Shown: piece after piece, positions 11,401 through 22,446 of the stretch
Layout of the letters: the number at the start of each line of letters is the position of its first letter
Position numbering within the stretch: position 1 is the first letter of the stretch
From: Leptidea sinapis
Lineage: Eukaryota; Arthropoda; Insecta; Lepidoptera; Pieridae
Assembly: GCF_905404315.1 (NCBI RefSeq)
Contig: NC_066312.1
Location: forward strand, 16,975,001-17,039,000
Direction: 5' to 3'
DNA: 64,000 nucleotides
The notes under the pieces: generated by a model
Seen by the model: only the letters and a program-made list of their open reading frames with translations
Told to the model about the DNA's origin: nothing
The model's database searches: none
Translations under genes and position numbers: made by a program

Positions 11401-14400
11401 AATCATCGGTAAGAACTACTTCTGTATTAAGTGTTCCCATAAATGGAAGGATTCCAATTTTAGCATTTCGACTGGGATGTTTGTCTGATGTTATTTCTAT
11501 TTGTTCCTCTTTTTCAACAATGTGCACCGTATCCGTCATTAAAGCTTGATGCTCAGACATTTGTGGAATAATATTTGTTGTCGCAGTTACTTTATCATAA
11601 GATAAGTCAAGTTCAGTTTCGGCAGCCACAGTTTCTGTATTTTTTAACGGATATATTGTAATTGGTGTCACTGTGGGTTTTTGTTCTTGATTGATATCCT
11701 TAAGAATAGTCTGTGGAAATTCGTTGGTTATAATCTCTTTTGTGCTAACTGTTTTTCCATAATTTTCCTCCAATCTTGTTTCCGCCATTTTTAGAGATAC
11801 TGCAAAGTCATCAAATCGTTGTAAATTATGGGATTGTGATAACACTTCTGATGTTTCAATGCTGTGGTGGTGATCAAGAGAAATATAAGCGCTATGGTAG
11901 TCTGGCATTATTTCAACAGGCATATCAGCTTCTTTTTCTATCATCATGGGTTCATCGTATTTTGGAGCGCCTAGTGCACTTACAGAAACTATTGGATTTT
12001 GTAAACATATTTTATCGTCATTTTTTAATATCCCCTCGTGTATATTGATAAACGTTTCTTGTTGTACCATTACTTTATTAGGTATTGATTGAAGATATGC
12101 TTTGGCTTCTGATGTGACGTTAGTACTTAACTCTGAAGGAGTTATTTCTGCCTTATTTTCTTCCACTACTATTCCCTGTAATTCCGTTATATTTTGAGAT
12201 GCTATTTGCTTGTTAGGCTTCTTATTTTCCAAAGGACTTTCTATTTCATTATAATTAATAGTATTTACAACAACCTCTTTATGCAACAGATTTTCTACTT
12301 TTGCTTTTTTATATTGAGAAGCATCATCAGTATTTTGCGTATAGCCTACACTCGAATCAACAACATACTCGGTAGCCATTGCAACAGGTAGAGTAATGAC
12401 ATTTTGTAAAGCTTCGTAAAGTTCAGGGGCGTCACCTTTCAAAAGTTTACCTTCCTTTTCAGAACATAAAGTTTCTGTAATATTAACAATATCTCCAAGT
12501 GGAATAAGTTCCGAATTAATAGATTTTGCATTAGGACCTTCAAATTGTTGTAAGATACTTTGACTATCTAAGGATTTAGTTTCGGACACAACTAAAGATG
12601 ATAAAGTGGTAGATTGAATTTTTGCTTCCTTTGTATCAGGTCGATGTACACTTAATAAATCTACAGTTTCACGTGGACTTATTTCTAAAGTGACAGGTAT
12701 TTTATGAGATACGTCAATATCAATATTTGCACATGTATCTTTTACAATCTTATCCTCAGGAAGTAAAGACTCACTACTATTAGGAACAACTTCAAAGACA
12801 CCCACACCTTCTTTTTGAATAATACTAGTTTTTGCATTATTCCTAGTAAAATCAAATTTATTCAACTCGTTAACTTGCTCGTTAATTGTTATTTGTGAAA
12901 CAGATATTTGCTCACATAGATCTCTCTGTTCAGTCGCTACATCCCTACTTTGCTCGGTTTTTATAAGTTCATTTATTTGATCTGCAGCTGTAATTATTTC
13001 TGATAGGGGTGATTTAAGTAGATGGCTAGGGGCTTCCTGCGCTTTGAGACTGATCGGCTTTTTCATTGATGGTAGGTTAGCAGTAGAATACGACGATTCT
13101 GTTTCCAAAACTGATATAGATTTTTCAGGTACCATAGATATACCCACATTTTCAGATTTTCTGGAATCATATATCTCCAATGACTCTTGGTCATGCACAA
13201 AAGGGGCACTAACTGTTTTTGCATTTTGTGTTGTAATTGTTTCTTTTGCTTTTTCATTTATTTCCTTTTCTTCTAATTTTAGTTCTGTCATTGTAGACAT
13301 TTCGACCACTTCTGATGTAATGATTGAATCAGCTTCCTTTATATCTACATTAGCTTTAATAGGTTGCTTATCTTCTTTAACAGGCATTTTATCCGTGCTT
13401 TCGTGTATTTGAATTTCTTCTGTAATGTTTTTATGCAAAACAGCTATATTTACATCTGCAAAATTCCTATCAACTATTCTATCTTCGTCATATACTTTTT
13501 CAGACTCATGTGTATGAATTTCCTCGCTAGTTTTGTGTTGGTGTTCATTATAATTTATATTTGCAAATTTTGCTATGTAATCTATTGGTTGCAGTTCCAT
13601 TTCCTTCATATGTGATGTTGTTATTGTATTGCTAAGACTTGCATGTGTCGAAAATTCTTCTTCTACCTGAGCTTTTTTTGGTGTTTCGTGTTGTGGGAGT
13701 ATACCTTCTTTGTCGTGCAAAGTATTAATAGATACTACTACACCATCATTAGGTGTTAGTTTCAATTCAGCTTCTTGTGTACCAGGTGGCTTAAAATCAT
13801 CAATTGAACCTTCTTTTTCTTGTACACTGTGGATTTCCGTGAATATCTGATTAGAAACTGTGACACCTGCACTAGCCATTTCTGTAGGCACTATTAGTTC
13901 TGGATAATATTTTCCTGATTTATCCTCAATATACACTTCACCAACTACAATAGGTTCCAGTAAATTGAAATTGGATTTTGGAATAACAGCTTTGTCCAAT
14001 GTATGCTGTATTAATTCATGCTCTTTTATTTCGGGCTTGATTTCTTCTATTGTAGTAATGCCTGTCAATGGTGCAATAGAGACAGCTGCAACAGAATGTT
14101 TTGATGTGGTGCTTTCAAAGGAACTCTCTTTGAATGGTACAAATTCTTGAGATACATTGATGGCGTCTCTTAAGTTTATTGATTTTGCGGAGACCGCTTT
14201 TGCACTATCTCTATGAATTTGACATGTATCAATCGTACTCACTGAACTTTGGGGTACTGTTTCCTCAGTTTTAAGACTCTCCAAAGGAACAATATAACTG
14301 TCTGTAAGGTTTTCAGTATTAAACTTTTCATCTGAATATTCTTCAATGAAATCGTTAACGTCCACATGTGATGTTTGCAAGTGTTCTGATTCGATTACAG

Positions 14401-14781
14401 TTGATTTACCGAAGGCTTTTCGATTTTCAACAATGTGTAAAGCTTCTTCACTTTCTTGAATTTGTTGTAAATTGCTTACTAACGGTAGATTTGCATCTAC
14501 TTTGGTATGAGCTTGCACATTGCTTTTAGGTTTATCTGGTGTTATACTTGAAACTTCACTAGAGGAAATAACTTCTATATTGTTTTTGTGAAAATCAGTT
14601 GGTAAAGATTTGATAAAAGGAAAAGGTTGTATATCCAGTGTGTTTAATCCCAGTTCTTCTTGTAAGTGTGTTGTTTGTGTTGGTTTCAATAATATGGCAC
14701 TTGATTCTTCTTCGATACTTTCAGATGTTTTTATTTGTTTTGTGTGCTTTTTGCGTTTTACTTGTTTGATCTCATTAATAT
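8455..14781 (-). CDS. sls: sls giant exon (~2,109 residues) of degenerate ~35-residue acidic repeats
   Basis: A 6.3-kb uninterrupted exon, phase 1 in and out (acceptor TTCCACAG before 14781; donor G|GTAAGT after 8455). It opens with a basic patch (DINEIKQVKRKKHTKQIKT). The rest is low-complexity and disordered, rich in Glu, Ser, Thr, Val, Ile, Asn and Lys. A diffuse repeat of roughly 35 residues is visible. Its core is a hydrophobic stretch plus xVxEVxxxExExxL, as in KPLSVTEVASLEQENL, PVEVKEVLTKEREEDL and RHIIVSDTFPQEKEENL. There are no Ig domains and very few Cys or Trp. It is probably a second elastic segment, distinct from the PEVK exon. The first in-frame start-like codon inside it (near 14689) is not the true start. 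Confidence 0.92.
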
Positions 14782-15517
14782 CTGTGGAATATGGTATTGT
14801 AAATAAGTCTTTTGTTTTTATTGAAAAATATAATATTTAAAATATTATGAAACTCAAGCTATTTTCATAGCATACATATATAGCATTGTCGTGTTAGCAT
14901 TCAAAACTAAAATTAATTAGTGCTTTGATGAAAACCAAAATTAATAAGTCAATTTGTACTTACATTTAACATACGCACAACTTCAAGAATAAATAAGCTG
15001 AACTCTACGTACGAATTGCTTTAAAAAGCATTATCAAAAGGAATTAGTATCTGCGACAGGATATTACTTAATAAACTAGAAATTACTATAAAAAACTACA
15101 AATTACCGCTATCTTATACCTCAACGATTAAGTCGCGAAATATTGTAGCATATTGTAAAAAAGCAGCTTGCAAAGCTCTGTCGATGTTATATTTATTAAA
15201 TAATTATGTATTGTTAAATTCTTCAGAAAAAATAATTAGCTTGATGAAATATTACATCAAATATGTTTTCACGAGCCGTGACTTGACACTGTGTATCTAA
15301 TATAATACTATAAGAGTGAGTTTCAAATTTTTTAATTTATCGATAAAATTTCAAGTCACAGCTTATGAATTTTTTTAAAGAATGTTTATTTTTATTTTAG
15401 TTATAAAGCGTTAAACCGAGGTAATATTTTCTCTTGTTTTAAAATGAAAAAAGTATTTGAAGCATATTAGAAGTTAATTTTATCTATATGTACTGTTGAC
15501 AAAATTATAATAATTAC
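14782..15517. other. intron sequence, nothing clear
   Basis: AT-rich intron between the micro-exon and the giant acidic exon; no element or gene recognised. Confidence 0.6.
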
Positions 15518-15553
15518 CTTGAACTATATTCTGCTCGAGTTCCGTTAAATCAT
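15518..15553 (-). CDS. sls: sls micro-exon (12 residues)
   Basis: A 36-base exon, phase 1 at both ends (acceptor TTTACAG, donor GTAATT), encoding DLTELEQNIVQ after a split Asp codon. It is symmetric and so skippable in frame. Splice sites are good and the phase fits both the exon at 19128-19188 and the giant exon at 8455-14781, but coding support is limited by its length. Confidence 0.72.
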
Positions 15554-15603
15554 CTGTAAATAATTAAAATTATAATAATAATATGTTACCCGTGCCTTAT
15601 ATT

Positions 15604-15826
15604 AATATAATATAATATAATATAATATAATATAATATAATATAATATAATATAATATAATATAATATAATATAATATAATATAATATAATATAATATAA
15701 TATAATATAATATAATATAATATAATATAATATAATATAATATAATATAATATAATATAATATAATATAATATAATATAATATAATATAATATAATATAA
15801 TATAATATAATATAATATAATATAAT
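15604..15826. repeat. (TATAA)n microsatellite, about 45 perfect units
   Basis: An uninterrupted pentanucleotide array of about 223 bp. It directly abuts the 5' end of the R4-like retroelement, and a shorter array of the same unit (about four copies) follows the element's 3' end at 19093-19115. An apparent minus-strand reading frame of Ile-Ile-Leu-Tyr-Tyr repeats is an artefact of the array. Confidence 0.97.
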
Positions 15827-15829
15827 TCC

Positions 15830-18337
15830 GAGCAGAACCCTCTTGTTATCCAATTCCTACAATGTTTAGCTGAAACAAAAGAAATACCTATCGAAGAGCG
15901 CGATTACCTGCCGAAAGCTAAAATCAATAGACAATTTTTGCAAAATTTAACCATAATCGATAACTATTTACCAACAATTTTAGCAAGTAATTGCACTCTC
16001 CGAGGTACTAATGACATTATTTATTCCGCCGCGAGAACTTTAATAGTCAACAACAACCAACACCCTTACTCGCCTAGCAGCACAATAAAACCGCATAGAG
16101 ACCCACCATGGAAAAATAGGATAAAGATAAAGATAGAACGTTTGAGGAAAGAATTAGGACAGATGGTGGAAATTTCAAGAGGAGTTAATTCAAGGAAAAT
16201 GATAAAGATCAGGGATAAACTATACGCAAAATATAAGATAAAGAATGAAATAGAACTAAAAAGTACAGAAGAAATAATGAAACAAAGAATAAAAGCTCTG
16301 GCAGGCAGAATAAAGCGTTATGAAGAAATAAATAGCAGAAAACGACAAAATAAAATGTTTACAGAAGACGAACATAGGTTATATAGAAGTTTAGACAGTA
16401 ATAACGAAAATATAGATGTACATATAGTACCCGTACCGAGTAAACACATCACCGAGGAGTTTTGGACAAACATTTTATCACAACCGGTTGAGTACAATCA
16501 TCAAGCAAAATGGATTTTAGACATGGAACAATCTAATAACAATATTATCACGAGCTCAGCTGATGTAATAACTTCTGAACAGATTAAACACTCTTTAAGT
16601 AAAATGTTAAATTGGAAGGCACCAGGGCAGGATAAAGTTCAGAACTACTACCTTAAATATTTTACCAAGACGCACGACCACCTTGCCATGCTATATACGA
16701 GAGTTCTGAAAGGGGAAGAATTATTAGAAGATTGGCTAACAACAGGCAAAGTAATTTTAATACCGAAGAATAAGGATACCGAAAATCCAAAGAACTGGCG
16801 CCCAATCGCATGTTTACCGAGCATGTACAAACTCCTAACTTCGCTATTATCCGACCAATTGTATTCTCACTGCCTAACAAACAATATCATGGCCCCAGAG
16901 CAAAGAGGATGTCGGCGCGGGGCTCGGGGATGCAAAGATCATTTGATGCTAAACAAGGCAATATTGGAGGATGCACATGAGGCTCAAAAGAACTTAAGCA
17001 TGGGATGGATAGACTATCAGAAGGCGTTTGATAGTGTATCGCATGAGTGGTTGCTCCGCGTCTTGGACATTTATAGATGCCCGCCGGTAATTAAAAGTTT
17101 CCTTGAAAGGGCAATGCCCAAATGGAAAGTTATAATGACGGCAAAGGGCTCTACAGACTCTTACACTACTGAGCCGATTTATGTTAGGCGGGATATCTTT
17201 CAGGGAGATTCGTTATCTCCATTGTTATTCTGCTTAGCAATTAATCCGATTTCTACTATTCTAGAGAAATATCAAAACAAAGGATATCATCTTAAGGACA
17301 GCGTATGGATTAATCACTTAATATATATGGACGACCTTAAAGTTTATGCAAATAATAAAACTAACCTAAAATTTTACTAGATAGTGTCGAAATTTTCACT
17401 ACAGATATAGGCATGTCGTTCGGCCTGGATAAATGTAATATACTTCATATAACCGCTGGCTATAGAAACCATACTGATGGCAATGAACATATACTACTGA
17501 ACGGAAATACCTTTAAGCAATTAAAATTAGACCAAACATACAAATATTTAGGAATTAACGAATCTGGGAAAATAAATCATAGCGACATTAGGGACCAACT
17601 AACGAAAGAATATTTTAGGAGAGTTAAAAAGATTACAAATTCTTATTTAAATGGGCGAAATCTAATAAAAGGGATTAATACATACGCTGTACCTGTTCTG
17701 ATGTACTCATTTGGAGTCATAAATTATAAAAATAGCGACTTAAAACGAATCGATATGAAGACGCGTAAGTTGTTAGCGATAAAGAAGGCTCACCAGCATA
17801 AGGCAGATGTGGATAGAATTTATTTACCCATAGCAATGGGTGGCAGAGGATTGATTAATTTAGAAAACTTATACAAAGCTCATATTTTGAAATATAAACA
17901 ATATTTAGAACAGAAAAATGATAAACTCATATAAGCAATAACACAACACGATAAGAACAGAGAAACACATTCAATTTATAAAGATTCGTATGAAATAGAA
18001 AAAGAACTGAAGCTAACAACGGGCAAAGATCACACCAAAATTGAAATTAAAAATAGCATAATAAAGAAACAGAATGAAGCCTGGAGAAACAAGAGCCTGC
18101 ATGGGCAATTCCCTAAAAAGGTCCTCGACCTTGCCAATGTGGACAAAGAGCTTACATTTAAATGGCTGAAGAAACAACCTATTTCGCCAACATTGGAGTC
18201 GTCTCTATTTGCTATATAAGATCAGGCAGTGCTAACGCGACAGCACGAACGCGATATATTGAAAAGAAATACAGATGCAAATGCCGCTTGTGTGCAAATA
18301 AAGACGAAACCGTACAACATCTTTTAGCAGGATGCGA
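15830..18337 (+). pseudogene. R4/Dong-like reverse transcriptase region, frame-broken
   Basis: The first frame (15830-17380, with no Met before 15938) carries the RT fingers and palm. The catalytic box YMDD lies at 17324-17335 and appears intact, and the upstream Asp box (WIDYQKAFDSV) is present. A frameshift just after YMDDLKVYANNKTNL moves the frame, which continues from about 17413 (GMSFGLDKCNILH… thumb region). An in-frame TAA at 17932-17934 interrupts that second frame. Recognisable sequence continues (FKWLKKQPISPTLESSL) to another stop and a shift near 18210. The rest follows in a third frame from 18162. With these lesions the copy cannot make its protein. Codon use is AT-rich like its surroundings. 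Confidence 0.85.
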
Positions 18338-19037
18338 AAAACTCGCTCGAACATATTTTGTAAAAAGACACAATAATTTAGTTCAATATGTATTTTGGTG
18401 CTTGGCTAAGAAGAACGAAATCGATGTAAACAAGTTATGGTGGCAGAAAGAACTGAAGCAACCGATGTTAAAAGAAAATAGTATAGCCAAACTAATGTGG
18501 GAAATCCCTGTCCAAACTGACATTACAATTACTCACAATAGACCAGATCTTATTCACATAGATAAACAAAACAACCATACTTACCTTATAGATATCTCGG
18601 TACCATCGGACTATAACATTGGAGCTAAGGAAATAGAAAAAATTAGCAAATATCACCCGCTAAAAGTGGAACTCTCCAGGCTATGGAACACCACCGTCTC
18701 AATTATTCCGATTGTAGTAGGAGCCACGGGTGCAGTGACGAAGAGCCTTAAGCGGTATTGTGACAAATTAGATGCAAACATTAACATACACATACTACAA
18801 AAACAAGCAGCACTTCATCCTTCCACCATAATTAGTAAGGTGCTTGGAGATACCGTTTTCGTTTCACAATCATCGCAGACACATCAACAACACACAACAC
18901 ACTCAAACACACAGTCAACGTCTTCATATCATTCATCCACATCTGACACTCAACTCCAAGGATCGACCGTTCGATCACACAATATTTTAAATGGGGGGAC
19001 AGAACAGGATCATAACTCTAGATATCCTTTTTCCTGA
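18162..19037 (+). pseudogene. R4/Dong-like CCHC finger and restriction-like endonuclease (C-terminal part)
   Basis: The third frame contains a CCHC finger, CKCRLCANKDETVQHLLAGC (18276-18335), and, about 69 residues later, RPDLIHIDKQ…YLIDISVP. This is the RPD-x12-14-D core of R2/R4-type restriction-like endonucleases, followed by lysines (IGAKEIEKISKYHP) at the usual spacing. Its last ~85 residues are Ser/Thr/Gln/His-rich, ending RYPFS and a stop at 19037. The first ~30 codons overlap an out-of-frame stretch, so the apparent Met start is not meaningful. This domain itself is intact; the lesions are upstream. Confidence 0.82.
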
Positions 19038-19092
19038 GGGTCTTGGGACGGGATATTAAGATAAGTTACCGACACAGTCGTGAAAAAATCAA

Positions 19093-19115
19093 ATAATATA
19101 ATATAATATAATATC
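19093..19115. repeat. (TAATA)n tract at the 3' junction of the R4-like element
   Basis: About four copies of the same pentanucleotide seen at the 5' junction, 12 bases from the sls exon donor at 19127. It marks the right side of the target microsatellite or a repeat-derived 3' tail. Confidence 0.85.
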
Positions 19116-19127
19116 AAATTGTATTAC

Positions 19128-19188
19128 CTTGTTTAGCTAGCGATGTGTGAGTTTTAGCATGTTCTTTTATTGAAGACTCAACGATGAC
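19128..19188 (-). CDS. sls: sls small exon (20 residues)
   Basis: A 61-base exon (phase 0 in, phase 1 out; acceptor CTACAG, donor GTAATA) encoding VIVESSIKEHAKTHTSLAKQ. Its donor lies only 12 bases from the (TAATA)n tract that ends the R4-like retroelement insertion, so that element sits in the immediate start of the following intron. Confidence 0.8.
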
Positions 19189-19269
19189 CTGTAGAGAGCA
19201 TACGTTATATTAGTTTTAATTAATAAAGTAGATATGATAAGAAATTACAACAAAACCTCAATTGATTAA

Positions 19270-19390
19270 TTTTTTTACGAGAAAAAGTGACGAGACGAGC
19301 ATGACGTTCAACTGATGGTAAATCATAAATACGCCGTGCCCATTACAATGCAGTGTCGATCAGGATTCTGTTAACCGTTAAAAGTCACTA
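19270..19390. repeat. interspersed repeat fragment (GCCCATTACAATGCAGTG family)
   Basis: A plus-strand segment with GACGAGCATGACGTTCAACT, GTGCCCATTACAATGCAGTG and TCAGGATTCT matches the repeats at 42145-42330 and 63250-63560 in the same order. It is truncated before the second hairpin arm. No coding capacity. Confidence 0.7.
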
Positions 19391-19453
19391 TTTATGGACT
19401 CATTGAATATGAAATAATTAAAAAATATACCAAAAATATAATAATATAATTAC

Positions 19454-20466
19454 CTCAGTAGCCTCTTTCTTTTCCCAGGATCGGGGAGTGAAGTCTTCAG
19501 GATATAAATGAGCTATAATTTCTTCCACAGAGGTATGTTTCAATTCAACCATCTTCATAAAAGCTTTAAATCCCACTTTCGCTGCTATAATGTCTTCACT
19601 GTCTGCGGACTCCTCAGTAAGTACTTCTGTTATAAGCGCTCCGTGACCCTGCCTTTCAACTAACTGCACCAGTGCGGATTGTGACTGTGGCATGCGCAAA
19701 GATGGGAAACGCTGAGAGTCATACAAGCTTTCTATAACATCAACAGTAACGCCATTCCTTAACATGTATCCAATTGTAGCAAGTTCCCGTAACGGAGATT
19801 CACCTGGGCCAAATTCTTTTGCATTTATTACTTCTAGTAACTCATTTATTTCAGCAACCATTCGTGAATTGACTTCTTGTGTAGAGACCCCCTTTTCTAG
19901 GTCATAAGATAACTTTTCCAGTGTTTGTGCTACTTCATCACTCAATTGTTGCGATGAAATTATATGTTCATTGGGAGTTAAAACGGGTTCAATTTTTTCA
20001 AAATTTTCTTTCTCTATTGGCTTCTCCTTCGAATCAGTTTTTTTAAGTGTAGAGATATCAATTGTTTCAACATGTCTTGCTTCAGTAAGAACAACCTTAG
20101 CCGTATTCTTCATTTCAAGAACTTGTTGTAATTCTTCAGTACTTTCTATTACCATATTTTCAGACTTTATTATTGAACTAGAAATATCTTCGATATTCTC
20201 AGAGGCATTCTGTGCACGATATTCTTCAACTTTAACAGATTTAGCTTTCTTTGTTTTAGTTTTTTCAATGTGTTCAATTCCTTTATATACCTGCAATTGT
20301 GCTTTGGTAACGGCCGTGCCTACATCACTAACCGCTTTACACGTGTAAGTTCCTTCCTGTGATTTATTTACTTTGGCTATCTTGCAAATTGTTTTATTTT
20401 CATGCGTTACTATTTCTAAGTTTCTGTTACTTTTTATAGCTTTTTCGTCTTTGTACCAAATGATTT
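19454..20466 (-). CDS. sls: sls exon: Ig C-half plus acidic and globular-looking segment
   Basis: A 1,013-base exon (phase 1 in, phase 0 out; acceptor ATTGCAG, donor GTAATT). It begins with the Ig C-half EIIWYKDEKAIKSNRNLEIV to GTYTCKAVSDVGTAVTKAQ. It continues through the charged segment YKGIEHIEKTKTKKAKSVKV into about 190 residues containing LSDEVAQTLEKLSYDLEKG, LRELATIGYMLRNGVTVDV, LYDSQRFPSLRMPQ and VELKHTSVEEIIAHLYPEDF. This last part has regular Leu/Ile spacing and looks helical and conserved rather than PEVK-like. I do not recognise a named domain. The true start is the splice acceptor, well upstream of the first Met. Confidence 0.9.
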
Positions 20467-20509
20467 CTGCAATAATGTTTAGTTACACAATTATTGAGCA
20501 TGTTTAAAA

Positions 20510-20848
20510 GTTTTAAATAGTCTATATAGTCAAGATAATTAATATGATTATTATAATTAACACTTTTATTATTAATTATAAAAATACAATCAATTATAAA
20601 TAAATTTTAATTAACTTTGAGAGTTTTAAATAGTCTATATAGTCAAGATAATTAATATGATTATTATAATTAACACTTTTATTATTAATTATAAAAATAC
20701 TATCAATTATAAATAAATTTTAATTAACTTTGAGAGTTTTAAATAGTCTATATAGTCAAGATAATTAATATGATTATTATAATTAACACTTTTATTATTA
20801 ATTATAAAAATACAATCAATTATAAATAAATTTTAACTAACTTTGAGA
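20510..20848. repeat. three tandem copies of a 113-bp AT-rich unit
   Basis: The unit starting GTTTTAAATAGTCTATATAG begins at 20510, 20623 and 20736. The copies are nearly identical (one A/T change near 20702, one T/C near 20837). It lies wholly in the intron between the exons at 20894 and 20466, upstream of that acceptor. Confidence 0.93.
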
Positions 20849-20893
20849 GCGTCAATTTCATCATTAAAATTTGTAAAAATTTTGAGAACTAAC

Positions 20894-20998
20894 CTGGTTT
20901 AGGGGAACCACTAAAAACTGCCTCAAGTGTAACACTGTCTCCTTCCTGAACATGTTGAGGTTGAATATTCTGAATAAACGTTGGTACTGAATGCATAG
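20894..20998 (-). CDS. sls: sls exon: Ig N-half
   Basis: A 105-base exon, phase 1 in and out (acceptor TTTTAG, donor GTTAGT) encoding AMHSVPTFIQNIQPQHVQEG, DSVTLEAVFSGSPKP. This is a typical Ig A-C strand start with the GSPKP turn. The tryptophan follows directly in the next exon (EIIWYKDEKAI). Confidence 0.88.
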
Positions 20999-21225
20999 CT
21001 AAAAGGTTAAACATACAAATTATAATAAAATAAAATAAATTGCTATTGTTTAAATTTTAAAACATTTATGCAACGATAATAGTCCTAAGTCCTAAAGCTC
21101 AATTAGTGGTTAAGCTCAAATAGAATTAGTTGGTCAAGATGTGGCTCTTTAAGATCTCTCAGTATTGGATTCAGTTAATCGATAGTGTACCATATTTTAT
21201 TATGTATACCTAGTATTAGTCATAC

Positions 21226-21294
21226 CTTTAAAAGTTTCCTCCATATCTTCCATGTGCGTCACCCACTCTGGTTTTCGATATGTTTTCGTCCCAA
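21226..21294 (-). CDS. sls: sls small exon (22 residues)
   Basis: A 69-base exon with phase 1 at both ends (acceptor GTTTAG, donor GTATGA) encoding IGTKTYRKPEWVTHMEDMEE then TFK. It could be skipped without breaking frame, so it is a natural cassette exon. The motif KPEWVTHMEDM leading into the next Ig resembles the pre-Ig spacers of other Sls modules. Confidence 0.82.
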
Positions 21295-22400
21295 CTAAAC
21301 CTTGATACATAAATATTGCTTAATAAAAGTCTTTTAAATAGTCAAAATTATAATGTATAGAATATAATATATGCATTTGATATAGTTATGAAATATAGTA
21401 ATATATTTATATGCCTATTAAATGTAGATAATGTTTGATTATTAAGTATAATTGAGTCGTATGGATACGTCGTTCTTTGATTGTGTCGAAGTGAAGAGAG
21501 ATTAAAACTGACATTGATGTATTTATTTCATTTAATTATTTGTGGGCCAAAATGTTTGCAAAAATTAAAATGTTTCATCACACTTGCCATTAATTTATTA
21601 GATTATTATTTTATTATTTACTATTCATTAGATCGTTCCTACGCACATATCAAAGTTATTAGGTATGTGTGCTTTTTCCTTTCCTTTAACTGCACTAGTG
21701 CGGTAAATAGTGATTAATCTTATGCTTATTTATGTTACCTTGGTACAACTAGTTAGTAATATAATAATATTTATGTATACGAAACGTTATTAAGCTCTTC
21801 AGTATACATTTAAGTACTTATTAAAATAAAAAAGAGTGTTAATTTAGAGCAATATATAAAAAATACGTAAATAGGTCTAAATAACTTAAAATATTTAAAA
21901 TAACAATAAGTTACGTTATAAATACGAATAATATTCACATACACATAGAGGCCACTATATTTGTATATGCTGTTATTAAAAATGTATGCATAATTATTAA
22001 ATAAATTAATTTTAGTGTGTTGAAAAACATCGTATGAAACGTGAGTGCATTGATTATGACACTCTTGGTAATAATAATTTAATGTAATTGATCATAATAA
22101 TGACCCACCACACTAATTGTAATATCAAGAAGGCACTATTTTGCAGAGGTGAAGCAATGTTTCTTACTATTGAAGTCCAAAATATGTTTAAAGAAAGTTA
22201 AAAAGGAAAGGATAAAGGTTGGTGAATCGAGACTTTCGGGAAAAATTCTGAAAATAATAATTATAAAGTATTATTAAAATATTTTGATATCCTTCAAATA
22301 TTATAAGAACAACCCTGTTAATTTTATACCATGATAATATAACCAGTCAGCAAAAAAAAATGCGCATGGGTTTTACATACATTACATATAAATAATGTGA
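21295..22400. other. intron sequence, nothing clear
   Basis: AT-rich intron 5' of the 22-residue exon. Nothing recognisable apart from the RTE fragment that follows. Confidence 0.6.
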
Positions 22401-22446
22401 TAACATATCGAAAATATTTGCATTTTCAGAACTTAGAGCGTATTGA

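Larger units (their letters stand above)
15827..19092 (+). mobile_element. Dong-like (R4-clade) non-LTR retrotransposon inserted in a TATAA microsatellite
   Basis: The element is flanked on both sides by the same pentanucleotide repeat and encodes a broken RT plus restriction-like endonuclease polyprotein on the plus strand. The order is RT (NWRPIACLPSMYKL, KGC-type RGCRRGARGCKD, DYQKAFDSVSHEWLL, GDSLSPLLF, YMDD), a CCHC finger, then RPD…D endonuclease. Dong of silkworm and other R4-clade elements share this architecture, and Dong is known to insert in TAA repeats. The reading frame is open from the left junction with no Met, so the element is probably 5'-truncated. Orientation is opposite to sls. 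Confidence 0.85.

Noticed and set aside
9804..14840. Plus-strand open frames of 60-120 residues within the giant exon
   Set aside because: Antisense of the minus-strand exon; no independent coding signal or matching family.
15602..15853. Minus-strand 83-residue Ile-Leu-Tyr frame
   Set aside because: Pure translation of the TATAA microsatellite.
15938..19037. Host gene encoding a reverse-transcriptase-like protein
   Set aside because: Frameshifts, in-frame stops and microsatellite junctions show a dead retroelement, not a domesticated gene.
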